Source: Corynebacterium maris DSM 45190
GTDB taxonomy: Bacteria > Actinomycetota > Actinomycetes > Mycobacteriales > Mycobacteriaceae
Assembly (NCBI RefSeq): GCF_000442645.1
Contig: NC_021915.1
Coordinates: forward strand, 2,046,001-2,110,000
DNA length: 64,000 nt
Direction: 5' to 3'
The translations under genes and the position numbers were made by a program. The notes under the pieces are model-generated. The model was not told the origin of the DNA. It saw only the letters and a list, made by a program, of their open reading frames with translations, and did not search any database. Positions 17,498-27,512 of the stretch are shown here, in pieces; within the stretch, counting starts at the first letter, position 1; each line of letters opens with the position of its first letter.

Positions 17498-20155
17498 TCA
17501 GATATAAGCACTGCCGGACCGAAAACCACGACGCTGCTCTACTCCAGGAATTTCCGCGTAGATGCGGGCGCTATAGCGTCCTCGCTCCGTGATCTTCCAC
17601 TGAGCCATTCCGTCGATAAGACGAGCCCTCTGCCCCACCTTCTCATTGCCAAAGTAAAGCTGCGCTACCGCGCCCCACCCTCCTGGCAGACTGACTCCTA
17701 CGCCGAAGGTCCCGTTCTCAGGATCAATTGTCGCTGTATTGGGTAGCAAAAACTCTTGTCCTCGCTGCTCAGAACAAAGCGTGGAGACAAAGGTGCGGAA
17801 GGCCGACCCGAGCTCAGAATGCGGAGTTCCCGGAATTTTTAGGAGTTCAGTCGGGTAGCCTAGAGCGTCAGCCCAGTTAATCAACGGAGTAGCGTGGCGC
17901 TGGAGATGCCGATCGCGCTCCCCCACCACCACGGTAATGCGCGTTGATGATTGTCCACCGGCGAGCAGCCCCCCGACCACTTCATTCAACCAGCTGACGC
18001 CTGCCGGGCTGTTTTCACCGGCCATGTATTTGACCACATTGTCATGAGTCCCCTCAAGGAAGTCACCTAAGTGGTACTGGGGCGCGCCAGCATAAACGTG
18101 ACGTATCCCTAATGTCACACCGTGAATGACAGCAGCGGTCCCGCCCTTCGACGAACCGATCGTGATTACTTCGCTAGTCGATAGTCCTAGATGTTGGATG
18201 ACTTGTTGCAGAAGTGCTTGAACACTGCGAAACTCGGCGGGCTCTTGGTTATTGCAGAGATAATAACAACCTTGATCCCCAAAATCATCGAGAATGTAAA
18301 GTACCGCACCGGGGTAATTTTTCATCGAGTCTCGATAGTTGTAGGTGAAATCCCACTTCTCCGAAATCGCGCTGAACACCACCGCCACTTGGCGGCAGGA
18401 TCCGTCTTTCATGTCCTTCGGCAGGTCGAGGAGGTAATTCACTGGTTTTTCGCCTTGGTATGTTTTCCATTCCGAGTACGGGGTGATCCCCCGGTCGCGG
18501 AGGCGAAAGTCACTGCTGCGCAGAGTCCAGAAGATCTCGAAGGAAGAGCCCTCCACATCCACTTCAAGCGCATCTGCCGGTATCGCGGTCCCCATACGTG
18601 GAAAGTGCCACCCTTGAAAGCGTGGATATTCTTGACCGTTGATTTGACGAACCCCGTTGACCGGAGCGCCGGACCATGAGAGCTCAGCAAGCTTGGTTCG
18701 AGTGTCTCGATGGAAAAGCTCTGCGACATTACCCCGTACCAACGCATCGATATCAGGGCCAAAATGCCAGATGAAAGTGTAGGCGCGTTTCCCCACAGAA
18801 TCGACGCGGTCAGTGACGGTGACCTCGCGGCCTTTCGTTGCGCCATCCAACTGGAGCCGTCTACTCCAGGTGACGCCTTCGAAACGCCTCGTCATGCCGG
18901 TGACGTCCAGGCTGGTGTCGGTCGAAGCGTTGTCCTCCAATGTGGTCAGCTCCGCTTTATCATCCACCCGGGGGAGGCTCTGTCCATCGACAACCAGTGA
19001 ATTATGCGCCCAACTGGAAAACGCATACTTGGTTAACGGATCCTGATATTCGTATCCATTGGGCCCAGCCTCGACGATAATGTCGTGCCCACCGGCCCGG
19101 TAGAACAAGCTCATTTCATCCGAGTGCTTGTGATAATTAGCGTTATAAGCGGCGGAGAAGAACAGGTAGTTGTCCGCCGAGTCTGTCCAACCGGAACGGT
19201 ACACCGCGTAACCGGAGTCTTCAGCGACAAAGGTTTTCGCTGCGGGTAGGAGGCCGCGCTTGCCGCGGCTGACTACGCCGACGAAGTGTCCGTCGCCGAA
19301 AGAATTACGCGCGGTCGCTTCCCCGACCGGACGGGAGCTGGTATCGCTGACGGGCACGAACGAGCCCGAGGGGGAGAGTGCGAATGCGGCGTACATGTCC
19401 GCTTTCGTAGCGATTTCCCGCAGGTGGCTGAAACGTTCCATCTGCCCCACGACCTCACCATAGTCCAGGACTTGTTTCAGGTAGCGCGAGACCATGAGGT
19501 GATAACTGGGGCTGTTCTCCGTGTGAATGCCGTCGGCGGTAAAACACGTGCTGAAATAGGTCTCGAGGCGTGTGAACGCCACGTCCTCAAATTCGATACA
19601 TTTTTCTTTTTCGAGAAAACCCAGCCCGGAGGCGACGAGCAGAGATATGTCTTGAAACATCCCGTGATTGTTAAGTCCGGCATAGAATTCTGACGTCGCC
19701 AATAGGTCGGCGTGCTGGCGTATTGCTTGCACCAGCTCCGCCGTCAGTTTCTCATCCACATCATCGGCGTACGTGTATAGGAACACCGCCCAATTCATGA
19801 CACGCTGTGCAGTCGTTTCATCGTGGTAGGCCATTGAGTTCGTGGCCGTTGAACAGTCAAACCAGAGCCCGAGGCCCTGACGTACTGTGTCGACCAAACA
19901 ACCCCGTTCTTCCGGGGTAAGTCGGTCACGACAGGACACCCAATTTCTCACGAAAAACCAAGCATGGGCCTTGCGTCCGTCGGCTCGGGACCACTCCGGA
20001 TCCCATATTTCCGCCAAGGAGAAGTCACCGGCCAAGTCATGGGTGATCTCAAGGTAGTCACGGTTCAGGAAAGCCCGGGTCGCATCAAGTGCCTGATCAG
20101 CGTTGACGTACGGAAGAAATTCCCAGAGCTCCTCTGGAATCTCAGTGTTCTTCAC
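17498..20155 (-). CDS. Heparinase II/III-like protein fused to an Asp2-like alpha/beta hydrolase
   Basis: The 885-residue protein starts at GTG behind AAAGGA. Residues 1-370 are a helical toroid-type region of polysaccharide lyases. Residues about 380-600 match the heparinase II/III beta-sheet domain, with HKHSDEMS and AHNSLVVDGQSLP around the catalytic and metal positions. Residues about 610-800 are an alpha/beta hydrolase with GSSKGG (Ser669), ERD (Asp748) and TPHSELG (His779). The last 90 residues form a beta domain. There is no signal peptide, so it is probably cytosolic, unlike secreted lyases. Together with the glycosyltransferases it may trim, edit or acylate the glycan. This domain pairing is unusual. 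The next gene upstream in its strand starts 76 bases away. Confidence 0.75.
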   Translation of the reverse strand: MKNTEIPEELWEFLPYVNADQALDATRAFLNRDYLEITHDLAGDFSLAEIWDPEWSRADGRKAHAWFFVRNWVSCRDRLTPEERGCLVDTVRQGLGLWFDCSTATNSMAYHDETTAQRVMNWAVFLYTYADDVDEKLTAELVQAIRQHADLLATSEFYAGLNNHGMFQDISLLVASGLGFLEKEKCIEFEDVAFTRLETYFSTCFTADGIHTENSPSYHLMVSRYLKQVLDYGEVVGQMERFSHLREIATKADMYAAFALSPSGSFVPVSDTSSRPVGEATARNSFGDGHFVGVVSRGKRGLLPAAKTFVAEDSGYAVYRSGWTDSADNYLFFSAAYNANYHKHSDEMSLFYRAGGHDIIVEAGPNGYEYQDPLTKYAFSSWAHNSLVVDGQSLPRVDDKAELTTLEDNASTDTSLDVTGMTRRFEGVTWSRRLQLDGATKGREVTVTDRVDSVGKRAYTFIWHFGPDIDALVRGNVAELFHRDTRTKLAELSWSGAPVNGVRQINGQEYPRFQGWHFPRMGTAIPADALEVDVEGSSFEIFWTLRSSDFRLRDRGITPYSEWKTYQGEKPVNYLLDLPKDMKDGSCRQVAVVFSAISEKWDFTYNYRDSMKNYPGAVLYILDDFGDQGCYYLCNNQEPAEFRSVQALLQQVIQHLGLSTSEVITIGSSKGGTAAVIHGVTLGIRHVYAGAPQYHLGDFLEGTHDNVVKYMAGENSPAGVSWLNEVVGGLLAGGQSSTRITVVVGERDRHLQRHATPLINWADALGYPTELLKIPGTPHSELGSAFRTFVSTLCSEQRGQEFLLPNTATIDPENGTFGVGVSLPGGWGAVAQLYFGNEKVGQRARLIDGMAQWKITERGRYSARIYAEIPGVEQRRGFRSGSAYI

Positions 20156-20230
20156 GTCAACCAGTCCTTTCTCTCCGCGCGGAGAACGCGGTAGATACCT
20201 GCGACGTGCCGGTTTGTCGCTTTATACACC

Positions 20231-23200
20231 TTACGTCAGTTCGCGAACCAGCTGGTCCAGCACCGCGTCTTGCCCGAAGTTGTCCTCGATGAACTGCGGT
20301 GCCTTGTCTCGATGGGCCGGGTCGAGGATGAGATTCGCTAATTCTTCGAGGTCCGCCGCCAACCACGTGTCCGGGTAGATCAGATCTGCCCCGTCCCAAG
20401 CGAGGGAAGCAGGTGTTGCGCCAGAGGCCGCTCCGTCCGCAATGGTCAGGTGGAATGACTCAAAGTCACTGACCGAAATGACATGCCCAATTTCTCGATA
20501 CCACTCGGCCATGTCATCCCCGAACCCGTCAAAAATCACGGCCCCTGGAAACTGCGCGTTGATGTCGTCGATTCGCTCGTACTGTAGCTTGTAATACTCC
20601 GACTCCTGGTCACGAGCCTTCATCCACGCGTACTCGCTGGGGCGCTTTCCTTTGATATGCAGTGTGAAGTTTTCGTCGGCTGCCAAGAGCTTCTCGAGGA
20701 GGTCGAGAGCCAAATCTAGCCGTTTACGTTGGGGCACGATACCGACGATGCCAATGTTGTGGTCGGCTCCGTTCAATTTTGGTCTCGCTAGTGCAGCGGT
20801 ATCAACAAGGTTCGGCACCACGGTTGTCTTCTCTTCGGGAACACCGTGAGAGGTAACCGCCGCGGCCCGGATCAACTCACCGACGAAGACATAGGAGGAG
20901 ACAGAGCCGTGGTCCATGCGTGTGAGGTACGGAAGGTTGATTTCCTGCAGGTGGACACGAACCACCAGGCGCTGTTCAGAACTAACGTGCCGTGAGTACC
21001 AGACTGCATTGCCCAGTCCCCACTCGCAGAAGATGACGTCGGCCTGAGCCAGGAGCTGCTTCGAATGCTCTTCATCATGCTGATTGTGCCCGTCCCACTT
21101 ATCGATCAAGACGCGTGCCCCTTCACGTTCAAGACGACCCCTGAGATCCCCTGTGAACTTAAAGTCGTGGCCGACCATGAGAACCGTCTTTCCTTCCAAG
21201 GAAGACCCCACCCCTTCGTCCACCGCCTCGATTTCCGTCAAGGTACCCGGAGTCGGTGGCGCTATAAGCAACCGAACGCAGTTACCTCGGATGCGATCCG
21301 GATACTGGTTAAATTCCCCGGCTTGCATCAGGACACCGCCTGGACCAACAGCGTCGGTGCTTTCTGCTACCGGTCGTCCCGAGTCACTGCCGTCGGCTAC
21401 TTCACACCCGATGGCGTCCCAGTCGCCGAACCGAGTGGCGAGAAAGAGGTCCTCAGTATGTGTGCGCGCAAGACGCTGATTCGGTTTGATAGTGAGGACC
21501 CACTCGCTCTCTGAAGCCAGCTCAGCGTCCTCGACCAAGTCGATTCCTGCCTTAGTAAGGAAGTCTTTCGCGTCATCGTCGAAGCTGGCGCAGTGCACCG
21601 CAAGCGGTCTCAGAGACTGAGCGGCGATTTCACAGGCCCGGTCGGCAGACAAAATGCCCTCTATGTGTGCCATCACTCGCGGTCGGCGGATGCCCCTAGC
21701 AGAGATGCCGACCGTCCGGCACAGGATCGCCAGGGCCGTATCTGAGGTATGGGACCGGTAGACCGTGCGCATCTGAAGCCATATTTCGCGCACACGTTCC
21801 TCGGGGTGTTGGGCCCAGTCGGACAGCCAAGCCCACGCAACCTTTGGGTCTGCGGTGGTGGCGATGGCGGAACCGAGTGTCTCTTCAATACCACGCCCTT
21901 CCGAAGAGAGCACCACCCCGCCGGAAGCTGCGATTTCGATAACCCGGCGCGAATACATTGTCGGCGATTCGGTCACGGAGTTGACGTTGATATTGGTTAG
22001 GTGGGACTTATAGGCGTCAATGACTTCGTCGTAGGGCAAAGAACCGCGTACGTATTGCTGGAATTCGTCTGGGAATCGGTAGAGCGAATCAGGATCGTGA
22101 GCCTGCCGATCATATAAGTCCAAGCCATAGGGCTCGGCTACTGTCAACAGGTCTAACAGCCTCTGCGAGCGCTCAGCGTAGCGCTCCCCATAGTATGTGC
22201 CGGCGTATGCCACAGAGGAGCTAAACTTCCGGCTTGTCCCCAGCGGATTGTGAATTTTAGGTTCGGCCCAGAACGGTAGCGCTGAAACGGTTAAGTTGTT
22301 GTGGCCCACGGTCGCCAGGTAGTCGGGGATTTTGGCGGCGTCAGTGGTGAAGACGTGGTCGAACCACGCGGCATTCGGGGCGAAGCGTTTGAAGTGAACC
22401 GGGTCTTCCTTGTTCCAGAAGACGGTGGGAATGCCGCAGTTGCGGCACTCTTCAACGAGGGCGCGCAAATCCGAGGATTCTTCGTCAGAGTAGTGCCCCA
22501 CACCACGGTGCCAGTCGTCATCGTTGCCGTGCCAGGCAGACTCGACGAACAGCAGGTCGATCCTCTCGGCGGCGATCTGCTCGCGCCAAGTGCGACGCCC
22601 GACAGGAGTGGCGGTAAATTTTTGCGTGATGGTAGCAGTAGTGAATTCATCAGCGATGAGTCCCACGCGAACATCGCTGAGGTCGCGTCCTTCAGCTGCC
22701 ACTGTGCGGTAATTTTCGTGGGCCGTCTCGTGGGCGTCAGCAATGATGGTGCCCAGGCGGCACCAGTTGCGTTCACGCACAGTCCACAGTCGCCCGGCAC
22801 GGGCAATAGTCATGCGCAGGTCGCGGTTCTCAATTAAGCGCTGGAGAGCGTCTGCCAGAGACTCCGCATCGCCGGACCGGCAGACCAGTGCGCGTTCCTC
22901 GCTCTTTCCAGCCAGGACGAGGTTGGGGGCGACGTCGGAGACCACCGTCGCCGTAGCAGCGGCGAAGGATTCCAGAGGTTTGAGTGGAGAGACCAATTCC
23001 GTAACTGGCTGAGATAAGCGTGGGCAGGCGACGATGTCGAACGTGCTGTACAAGCGGGGCATGTCCTGGTTCGGCAACCGACCCAAGAAGTGCACATTCC
23101 GGATCTTCTCGTCGGCGACCTGCCAGCGCAGGTCTTTCTCTACTGGGCCCGAGCCCGCTAGAGCGATCTGGTGTTTGATTCCGCGCTGGTCTAGTAGTTT

Positions 23201-24577
23201 CGAAGCGGACAGCAGAACATTCAGTCCTTCGTAAGAAACGAAGCTGCCGGCGAAGCCGATGGCGGGTAGATCGGGATCGATTCCTTTGGCACGAGCAAAG
23301 TCGGCATCTTTAGGAAGCGGAAGAAAAGCTTCAGGGTCGACCGCGTTAGGTGCAAGAACAATGCGATCTCGGTCCACGCCGCGCTGCACAAGTTCGTCCG
23401 CGATCTGAGGCGTGATCGCCAAGACGAGATCAGCCTCTTGCGCGACTACGTTCTCTAAGCGCCTTTGTTCCTCGTAGCGCTCTGTATCTACAAAACCTTC
23501 TTTGCTCGATGCCTCGGTGACCTCCCACAGGCCGCGGACTTCGTACACGAAAGGGACACCGACGCGGCGAGCGGCGACGAGAGCGGCGAGCGCTGTGCGA
23601 TGGTTCGACGCTGATTGGATCAGCTGCGGCCGGTTAAGACGTGCCTCCCGGACAAAAGCATCTGCTGCCTGGTGAAAATAGTGATCGAGGGGCTCGTGGT
23701 TGAGGTCGCCGCCCGGAGTGTGCACGTAGGTAACGCCGTTGAGCTCAGTGACGGTGCGGTGGGCCTGCGGGTACTCCCCGTCAATGGTGGAATCCCAGGG
23801 ATAACCAGTGCGGGCAACGACGACAACATCGACGCTGGCAGACTTCATGCCCTCAGCCACGCCCTTCGTGCGGGTGGAATAGCCATTCGAGTTGTACACC
23901 GGCGAAGAGTGCACCGTGTACATGACGCGCCCAGGCTCGGCGAAGTAGGCACAGTCGGTCGAGCGTTCTGGGATCAGAAGCCCTTGATGGCGCAACCGCC
24001 AGGCGCCTTCGATCCGTTTGACCATCGTGGCGGAACTGCCGCTAAATTTGACCGTGAGCTCGCGGTTTTCGTCCAACAGCCCATAGGCGGCGTCGATCTC
24101 TCCACAGTCATCCCACAAATATCGCAGCGCGCTTTCGAGGTTCCCGGCGGACGGGGACCCCGCAAAAGCCTCGAGCACTTCCCGGCGCCGTACTCCTTGC
24201 GCACCCGACGTCGGGGTCGGTCTCCCGGCGGCGGTGCGGTCACGGACCCGGTGCAAAATCTGCGCCGCAGCGGGTTTCGTTTGGGTGAGGACGGTTCTTC
24301 CGAACTTTAGCGGGGCCAATGCCATGCGTCCGGCGCGCATTGTCTTCGACCGGCGCAGCTCTCCTATTTTACGTTTGAGCGCACGATTTTCGTCACTTAA
24401 TTTATTCGATTGTCGCTGCGCTATGGTGAGCTTTTTCTTGAGCTCGGAACGTTCCGCCGCGAGCTTCTCCAGAACTGGGGATGCGTCCGTTGGCAGCGCA
24501 GCATCGGCATCTGCCAGCGAGGCCGCAGCGATCTGTCGTTCTGTGCGCGCCGCAACTCGGTGTTCGTCCGGATACAT
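20231..24577 (-). CDS. Giant three-module glycosyltransferase
   Basis: The 1448-residue protein begins with a charged helix (about residues 35-75, a coiled coil). A GT4-like module follows at about 210-610 (FVYEVRGLWEVTEASS, GFAGSFVSYEGLNVL, PLKPLESFAAATATVVSD). Next is a CgeB-like module at about 635-960 (DLLFVESAWHGNDD, IPTVFWNKEDPVHF, YAGTYYGERYAERSQ). A third glycosyltransferase-like module lies at about 1150-1440 (VLMVGHDFKFTGDL, GIVGIVPQRKRLDLAL). Probably one polypeptide adds several sugars in order. The CgeB-like module is paralogous to the N-terminus of the 10291-14010 protein. It lies in a leftward run with the two following glycosyltransferases. Confidence 0.8.
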   Translation of the reverse strand: MYPDEHRVAARTERQIAAASLADADAALPTDASPVLEKLAAERSELKKKLTIAQRQSNKLSDENRALKRKIGELRRSKTMRAGRMALAPLKFGRTVLTQTKPAAAQILHRVRDRTAAGRPTPTSGAQGVRRREVLEAFAGSPSAGNLESALRYLWDDCGEIDAAYGLLDENRELTVKFSGSSATMVKRIEGAWRLRHQGLLIPERSTDCAYFAEPGRVMYTVHSSPVYNSNGYSTRTKGVAEGMKSASVDVVVVARTGYPWDSTIDGEYPQAHRTVTELNGVTYVHTPGGDLNHEPLDHYFHQAADAFVREARLNRPQLIQSASNHRTALAALVAARRVGVPFVYEVRGLWEVTEASSKEGFVDTERYEEQRRLENVVAQEADLVLAITPQIADELVQRGVDRDRIVLAPNAVDPEAFLPLPKDADFARAKGIDPDLPAIGFAGSFVSYEGLNVLLSASKLLDQRGIKHQIALAGSGPVEKDLRWQVADEKIRNVHFLGRLPNQDMPRLYSTFDIVACPRLSQPVTELVSPLKPLESFAAATATVVSDVAPNLVLAGKSEERALVCRSGDAESLADALQRLIENRDLRMTIARAGRLWTVRERNWCRLGTIIADAHETAHENYRTVAAEGRDLSDVRVGLIADEFTTATITQKFTATPVGRRTWREQIAAERIDLLFVESAWHGNDDDWHRGVGHYSDEESSDLRALVEECRNCGIPTVFWNKEDPVHFKRFAPNAAWFDHVFTTDAAKIPDYLATVGHNNLTVSALPFWAEPKIHNPLGTSRKFSSSVAYAGTYYGERYAERSQRLLDLLTVAEPYGLDLYDRQAHDPDSLYRFPDEFQQYVRGSLPYDEVIDAYKSHLTNINVNSVTESPTMYSRRVIEIAASGGVVLSSEGRGIEETLGSAIATTADPKVAWAWLSDWAQHPEERVREIWLQMRTVYRSHTSDTALAILCRTVGISARGIRRPRVMAHIEGILSADRACEIAAQSLRPLAVHCASFDDDAKDFLTKAGIDLVEDAELASESEWVLTIKPNQRLARTHTEDLFLATRFGDWDAIGCEVADGSDSGRPVAESTDAVGPGGVLMQAGEFNQYPDRIRGNCVRLLIAPPTPGTLTEIEAVDEGVGSSLEGKTVLMVGHDFKFTGDLRGRLEREGARVLIDKWDGHNQHDEEHSKQLLAQADVIFCEWGLGNAVWYSRHVSSEQRLVVRVHLQEINLPYLTRMDHGSVSSYVFVGELIRAAAVTSHGVPEEKTTVVPNLVDTAALARPKLNGADHNIGIVGIVPQRKRLDLALDLLEKLLAADENFTLHIKGKRPSEYAWMKARDQESEYYKLQYERIDDINAQFPGAVIFDGFGDDMAEWYREIGHVISVSDFESFHLTIADGAASGATPASLAWDGADLIYPDTWLAADLEELANLILDPAHRDKAPQFIEDNFGQDAVLDQLVRELT

Positions 24578-24663
24578 TCTGAGTCCTTTCGTGGCTCTGA
24601 GAGAGATAGGTTAATCGGTTCACCGTCTCGAGGCTGCTTTGGTGGCGAGCCTTCATTCTGGAA

Positions 24664-26217
24664 TTATCGAGCGACTAACGAGTCGTACAGCATGCGGTAC
24701 CGTTCCCCGTTCGCAGCCCAGGTACGTCCTGTCAGCCATTCCTCGTTCCCCTCCTGCTTACGCCCACTGGGGTCAAGGGAAGCCAGTGCCTCAGCAAGCG
24801 CTTCAGAATCATCCGGAGCGACATACCTCGCCAGCCCGCCGGTGACCTCACGCAACGCGGGCAGATCGGAGGCGACCACAGGAATTCCTAATGCTTGTGC
24901 CGTCAACGGTTTAAGCGGAGTGACGGTGCGAGTTACAGGTATGTCACGACGCGGGACAACGAATACGTTCAGCGCCGCGTACCACCGCCAGATGGACTTC
25001 TGCGGCTGGCGGCCGGTGAAGATCACCCGTTGTTCGAGGCCAAGTTGGTGAGCCAACGACTCTAGTCTCGGGCGGGCTGTGCCATCTCCGACAATGAGCG
25101 CCGACACTTTGTGGGGCAGGTGTTTTAGCGCCCTGATCAACACCTCCAGTCCCTCGTAATCGACGACAGACGTGACCGTTCCGACCAAGGTGACCTCCGG
25201 ATCGAGGCCCAGCTCTCGACGTATCGCCGACCGGTCGAAATCCCGGCCGACAAGGTCTGACTCGACAGCGTTCGGAATGACGTGGATCTTGCCCGGTCTG
25301 ACCCCGCGTTCGACCAGCTGATCGCGGGACACCTCACTGAGCGCAACGACGGCGTCGGCAGCCTGCATGTATCGGGCTTCTTGCGAGCGTGCGAGGTTAT
25401 AAAACTCGCTTGCTTCAGCCTCGGTCTGTTTATCTACCGGCTGGCGCGACAGCCAGGTGTTCTCAAGTTCGCCGCGAACTTCGTACACCCACGGGATGTC
25501 TAGCTCGGCAGCCGCTCGGGCAACAATAACCGCGTTCTTGTAATCGGTTGTGGTGTGTAACACGGTGGCTCTGAAATGATGGGCCCTGCCGACCAGGTCG
25601 CGGACTGCAAGAGTGTCTCGTTTTCGCAGCCCCGCCGGATAACTCCAGGGGAGCATGCGGTGGTAGGCGATGTCGTCGACCACTTGTGTAGCCGATGTCG
25701 GGAACTTGCCCACCAGCACGGGGTACGCCAGGCGGGTGACCGCTTCTACCTGAATCCCGGCCTCCTGCTGGCAAGTCAGCACGTTGTGGGACCGAACGGT
25801 GTATCCGGATTGGGTGAATGGTTTGCTGTTGGTGAGCACGTGGAGGACGCGGTGCTCATCGGTGCTTCGACTGATGTGGGTGACGGTTGGCGGGCGGGTA
25901 GTGAGCTGTTCCAGACGCTCCAGCGTGCGCTTGGCCAGGTGAATATCGCTCCGGCTCGCTGCAGACCCCAGCTCGGCGACGTGTTGGATACCGGCGGTGA
26001 AGTGGCCAGTGTCGATGAGTTGTCTCGCCTTTGACGTCGGCGCAGCGGCAAGGCGTGTGAGCGGCTCGGTGGGCAGCAATGAGAGGACGGGGCCATTCGA
26101 TTGTCGGATCCGCTCGGCGAGCTTGCCAGCAAAACCCCACGGGTCCTCGGTTGCAAGGTTCCAGGAGGCACTGGCCAGCAGCGACAGCATACGAAATAGG
26201 TGCGGCAGAAGGGTCAT
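24664..26217 (-). CDS. GT4-family glycosyltransferase
   Basis: The protein has 517 residues from the ATG at 26217, which overlaps the stop of the upstream gene as ATGA, so they are translationally coupled; the longer open frame is not used. The N-terminal 110 residues are helical and poorly conserved. The rest is a GT4 fold: SKPFTQSGYTVRSHNV, WVYEVRGELENTWLS, VIPNAVESDLVG, GTVTSVVDYEGLEVL and PLKPLTAQALGIPVVASDLP. It resembles the first module of the giant glycosyltransferase, so they may share a sugar donor type. It is a probable cytoplasmic enzyme of glycan assembly. Specificity is unknown. Confidence 0.82.
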   Translation of the reverse strand: MTLLPHLFRMLSLLASASWNLATEDPWGFAGKLAERIRQSNGPVLSLLPTEPLTRLAAAPTSKARQLIDTGHFTAGIQHVAELGSAASRSDIHLAKRTLERLEQLTTRPPTVTHISRSTDEHRVLHVLTNSKPFTQSGYTVRSHNVLTCQQEAGIQVEAVTRLAYPVLVGKFPTSATQVVDDIAYHRMLPWSYPAGLRKRDTLAVRDLVGRAHHFRATVLHTTTDYKNAVIVARAAAELDIPWVYEVRGELENTWLSRQPVDKQTEAEASEFYNLARSQEARYMQAADAVVALSEVSRDQLVERGVRPGKIHVIPNAVESDLVGRDFDRSAIRRELGLDPEVTLVGTVTSVVDYEGLEVLIRALKHLPHKVSALIVGDGTARPRLESLAHQLGLEQRVIFTGRQPQKSIWRWYAALNVFVVPRRDIPVTRTVTPLKPLTAQALGIPVVASDLPALREVTGGLARYVAPDDSEALAEALASLDPSGRKQEGNEEWLTGRTWAANGERYRMLYDSLVAR

Positions 26218-27512
26218 CGGTCGGCAGCTCGTTCTACGAGGCCAAGGAAACGCCCCGGCGCCACGGATTCTCGTTCGTACTCGACCCACTGCGGGCCGCC
26301 GCCACGGATACACAGGCGTTCGGGACAACCGGCGAGCTCAACCCATAGCTCCGCCAGCGCCTGCGGATCTTCCGGCTCTACTACGTCTCCGGCGCCGTGC
26401 GCCTGGATGAGTTCGGCCGCTTCGCCGGACACGACGCCGGATATGTGCATCCGCTGCGCCATCAGCTCGTAGGTCTTCGAGGGCACCGCCCGGCTGAGTG
26501 GCTCCCAGTCGGTCAAATGCACCAGCGCAGTGTCGGCCCAGTCGTAGAATTCGGCCATCTCCTCCGCCGGCTGACGTGGTTCGACCGTCGCGTCGATCCC
26601 CAACTCGCGGGCCTGGCTCGTCAGCTGCTCCCGGGCAACCCCCGCGCCGACGAGCCGGAGTTTTATCGTCACACCCCGCTCCTGGGCGATCTTGGCGGCT
26701 TCGAGGGCATTCGATAGATTCTGGGCGCGGCCAAGCGTTCCCGCGTACAGAACATTCAAGCCGTCGTGTCTCTTCCTTGCGAGATCGACGCTGCGGTCCG
26801 AGAGCGGTGGGAAGACGTTCCGGATGGTCACGATCTCCGGGCTACTCCCGTCGGTGTGGAGGATCTCCCGCTCGCACAACACGTCCGCCAGGTAGCTCGA
26901 CGTCACCGAAATCCCCGCCGCGTGCTTGAGCGCGTCGTTCAAAACTCTCCTGGTGCCAAAAGTCACCACCTGCATTGGCCCGCGCTTGAGGGTTTTCTCT
27001 CGGAGGGAGGTCTTGCCGGTCCCCTTGTTCCACTGGTCGGACTGCTGCAGCAGATCGGGCCAGGCGTCGCGCAGGTCGATGAGATACGGGCGGCGCAGCA
27101 CCGCGGCCACGATGCGTGTAGCGGCCGCGGTGGGCAGCGCCGGCACGGTGCCAATGATCAAGTCAGGCCGGTAATCCCTGAGCGCACCCTTCTTTCGGAG
27201 CATCGTCTGGATGGCGCCGAGCGCTACCGTCGCCTGGTTGACTGCCCGCTGCGTCAACGACGGTCCTGCAGGAAAAAAGCCGCTGCGGATGATCTTCTCC
27301 CCTGACGGCCCCTCGTCGACGTCAGCGATCGTCCGACCCTTGCGGGTCGCCCACCACTGCCTCAGCTCGATCTTGCGCTGGTAGTGCGGCGGTGGGGCGA
27401 TGACGGTGACCTCGTGGCCGGCGTCGACAAGAATCTTGGACAGCCATGTCCAACGGCGCTGCGGGACCCCGTTCTCCGGGTGCCAGTACTGAGAAAGTAC
27501 GAGGATCTTCAC
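26214..27512 (-). CDS. GT4-family glycosyltransferase (WbuB-like)
   Basis: The 432-residue protein starts at GTG. It opens with MKILVLSQYWHPENGVPQRR and APPPHYQRK, typical of WbuB-type GT4 enzymes that use UDP-N-acetyl-hexosamine donors. The donor-side motifs are NVLYAGTLGRAQNLSNALEA and a C-terminal YELMAQRMHISGVVSGEAAE, where a Glu carries the usual catalytic role. It is the first gene of the leftward glycosyltransferase run and overlaps the next gene by 4 bases. Probably it starts or extends the glycan on the inner face of the membrane. Confidence 0.85.
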   Translation of the reverse strand: MKILVLSQYWHPENGVPQRRWTWLSKILVDAGHEVTVIAPPPHYQRKIELRQWWATRKGRTIADVDEGPSGEKIIRSGFFPAGPSLTQRAVNQATVALGAIQTMLRKKGALRDYRPDLIIGTVPALPTAAATRIVAAVLRRPYLIDLRDAWPDLLQQSDQWNKGTGKTSLREKTLKRGPMQVVTFGTRRVLNDALKHAAGISVTSSYLADVLCEREILHTDGSSPEIVTIRNVFPPLSDRSVDLARKRHDGLNVLYAGTLGRAQNLSNALEAAKIAQERGVTIKLRLVGAGVAREQLTSQARELGIDATVEPRQPAEEMAEFYDWADTALVHLTDWEPLSRAVPSKTYELMAQRMHISGVVSGEAAELIQAHGAGDVVEPEDPQALAELWVELAGCPERLCIRGGGPQWVEYERESVAPGRFLGLVERAADR

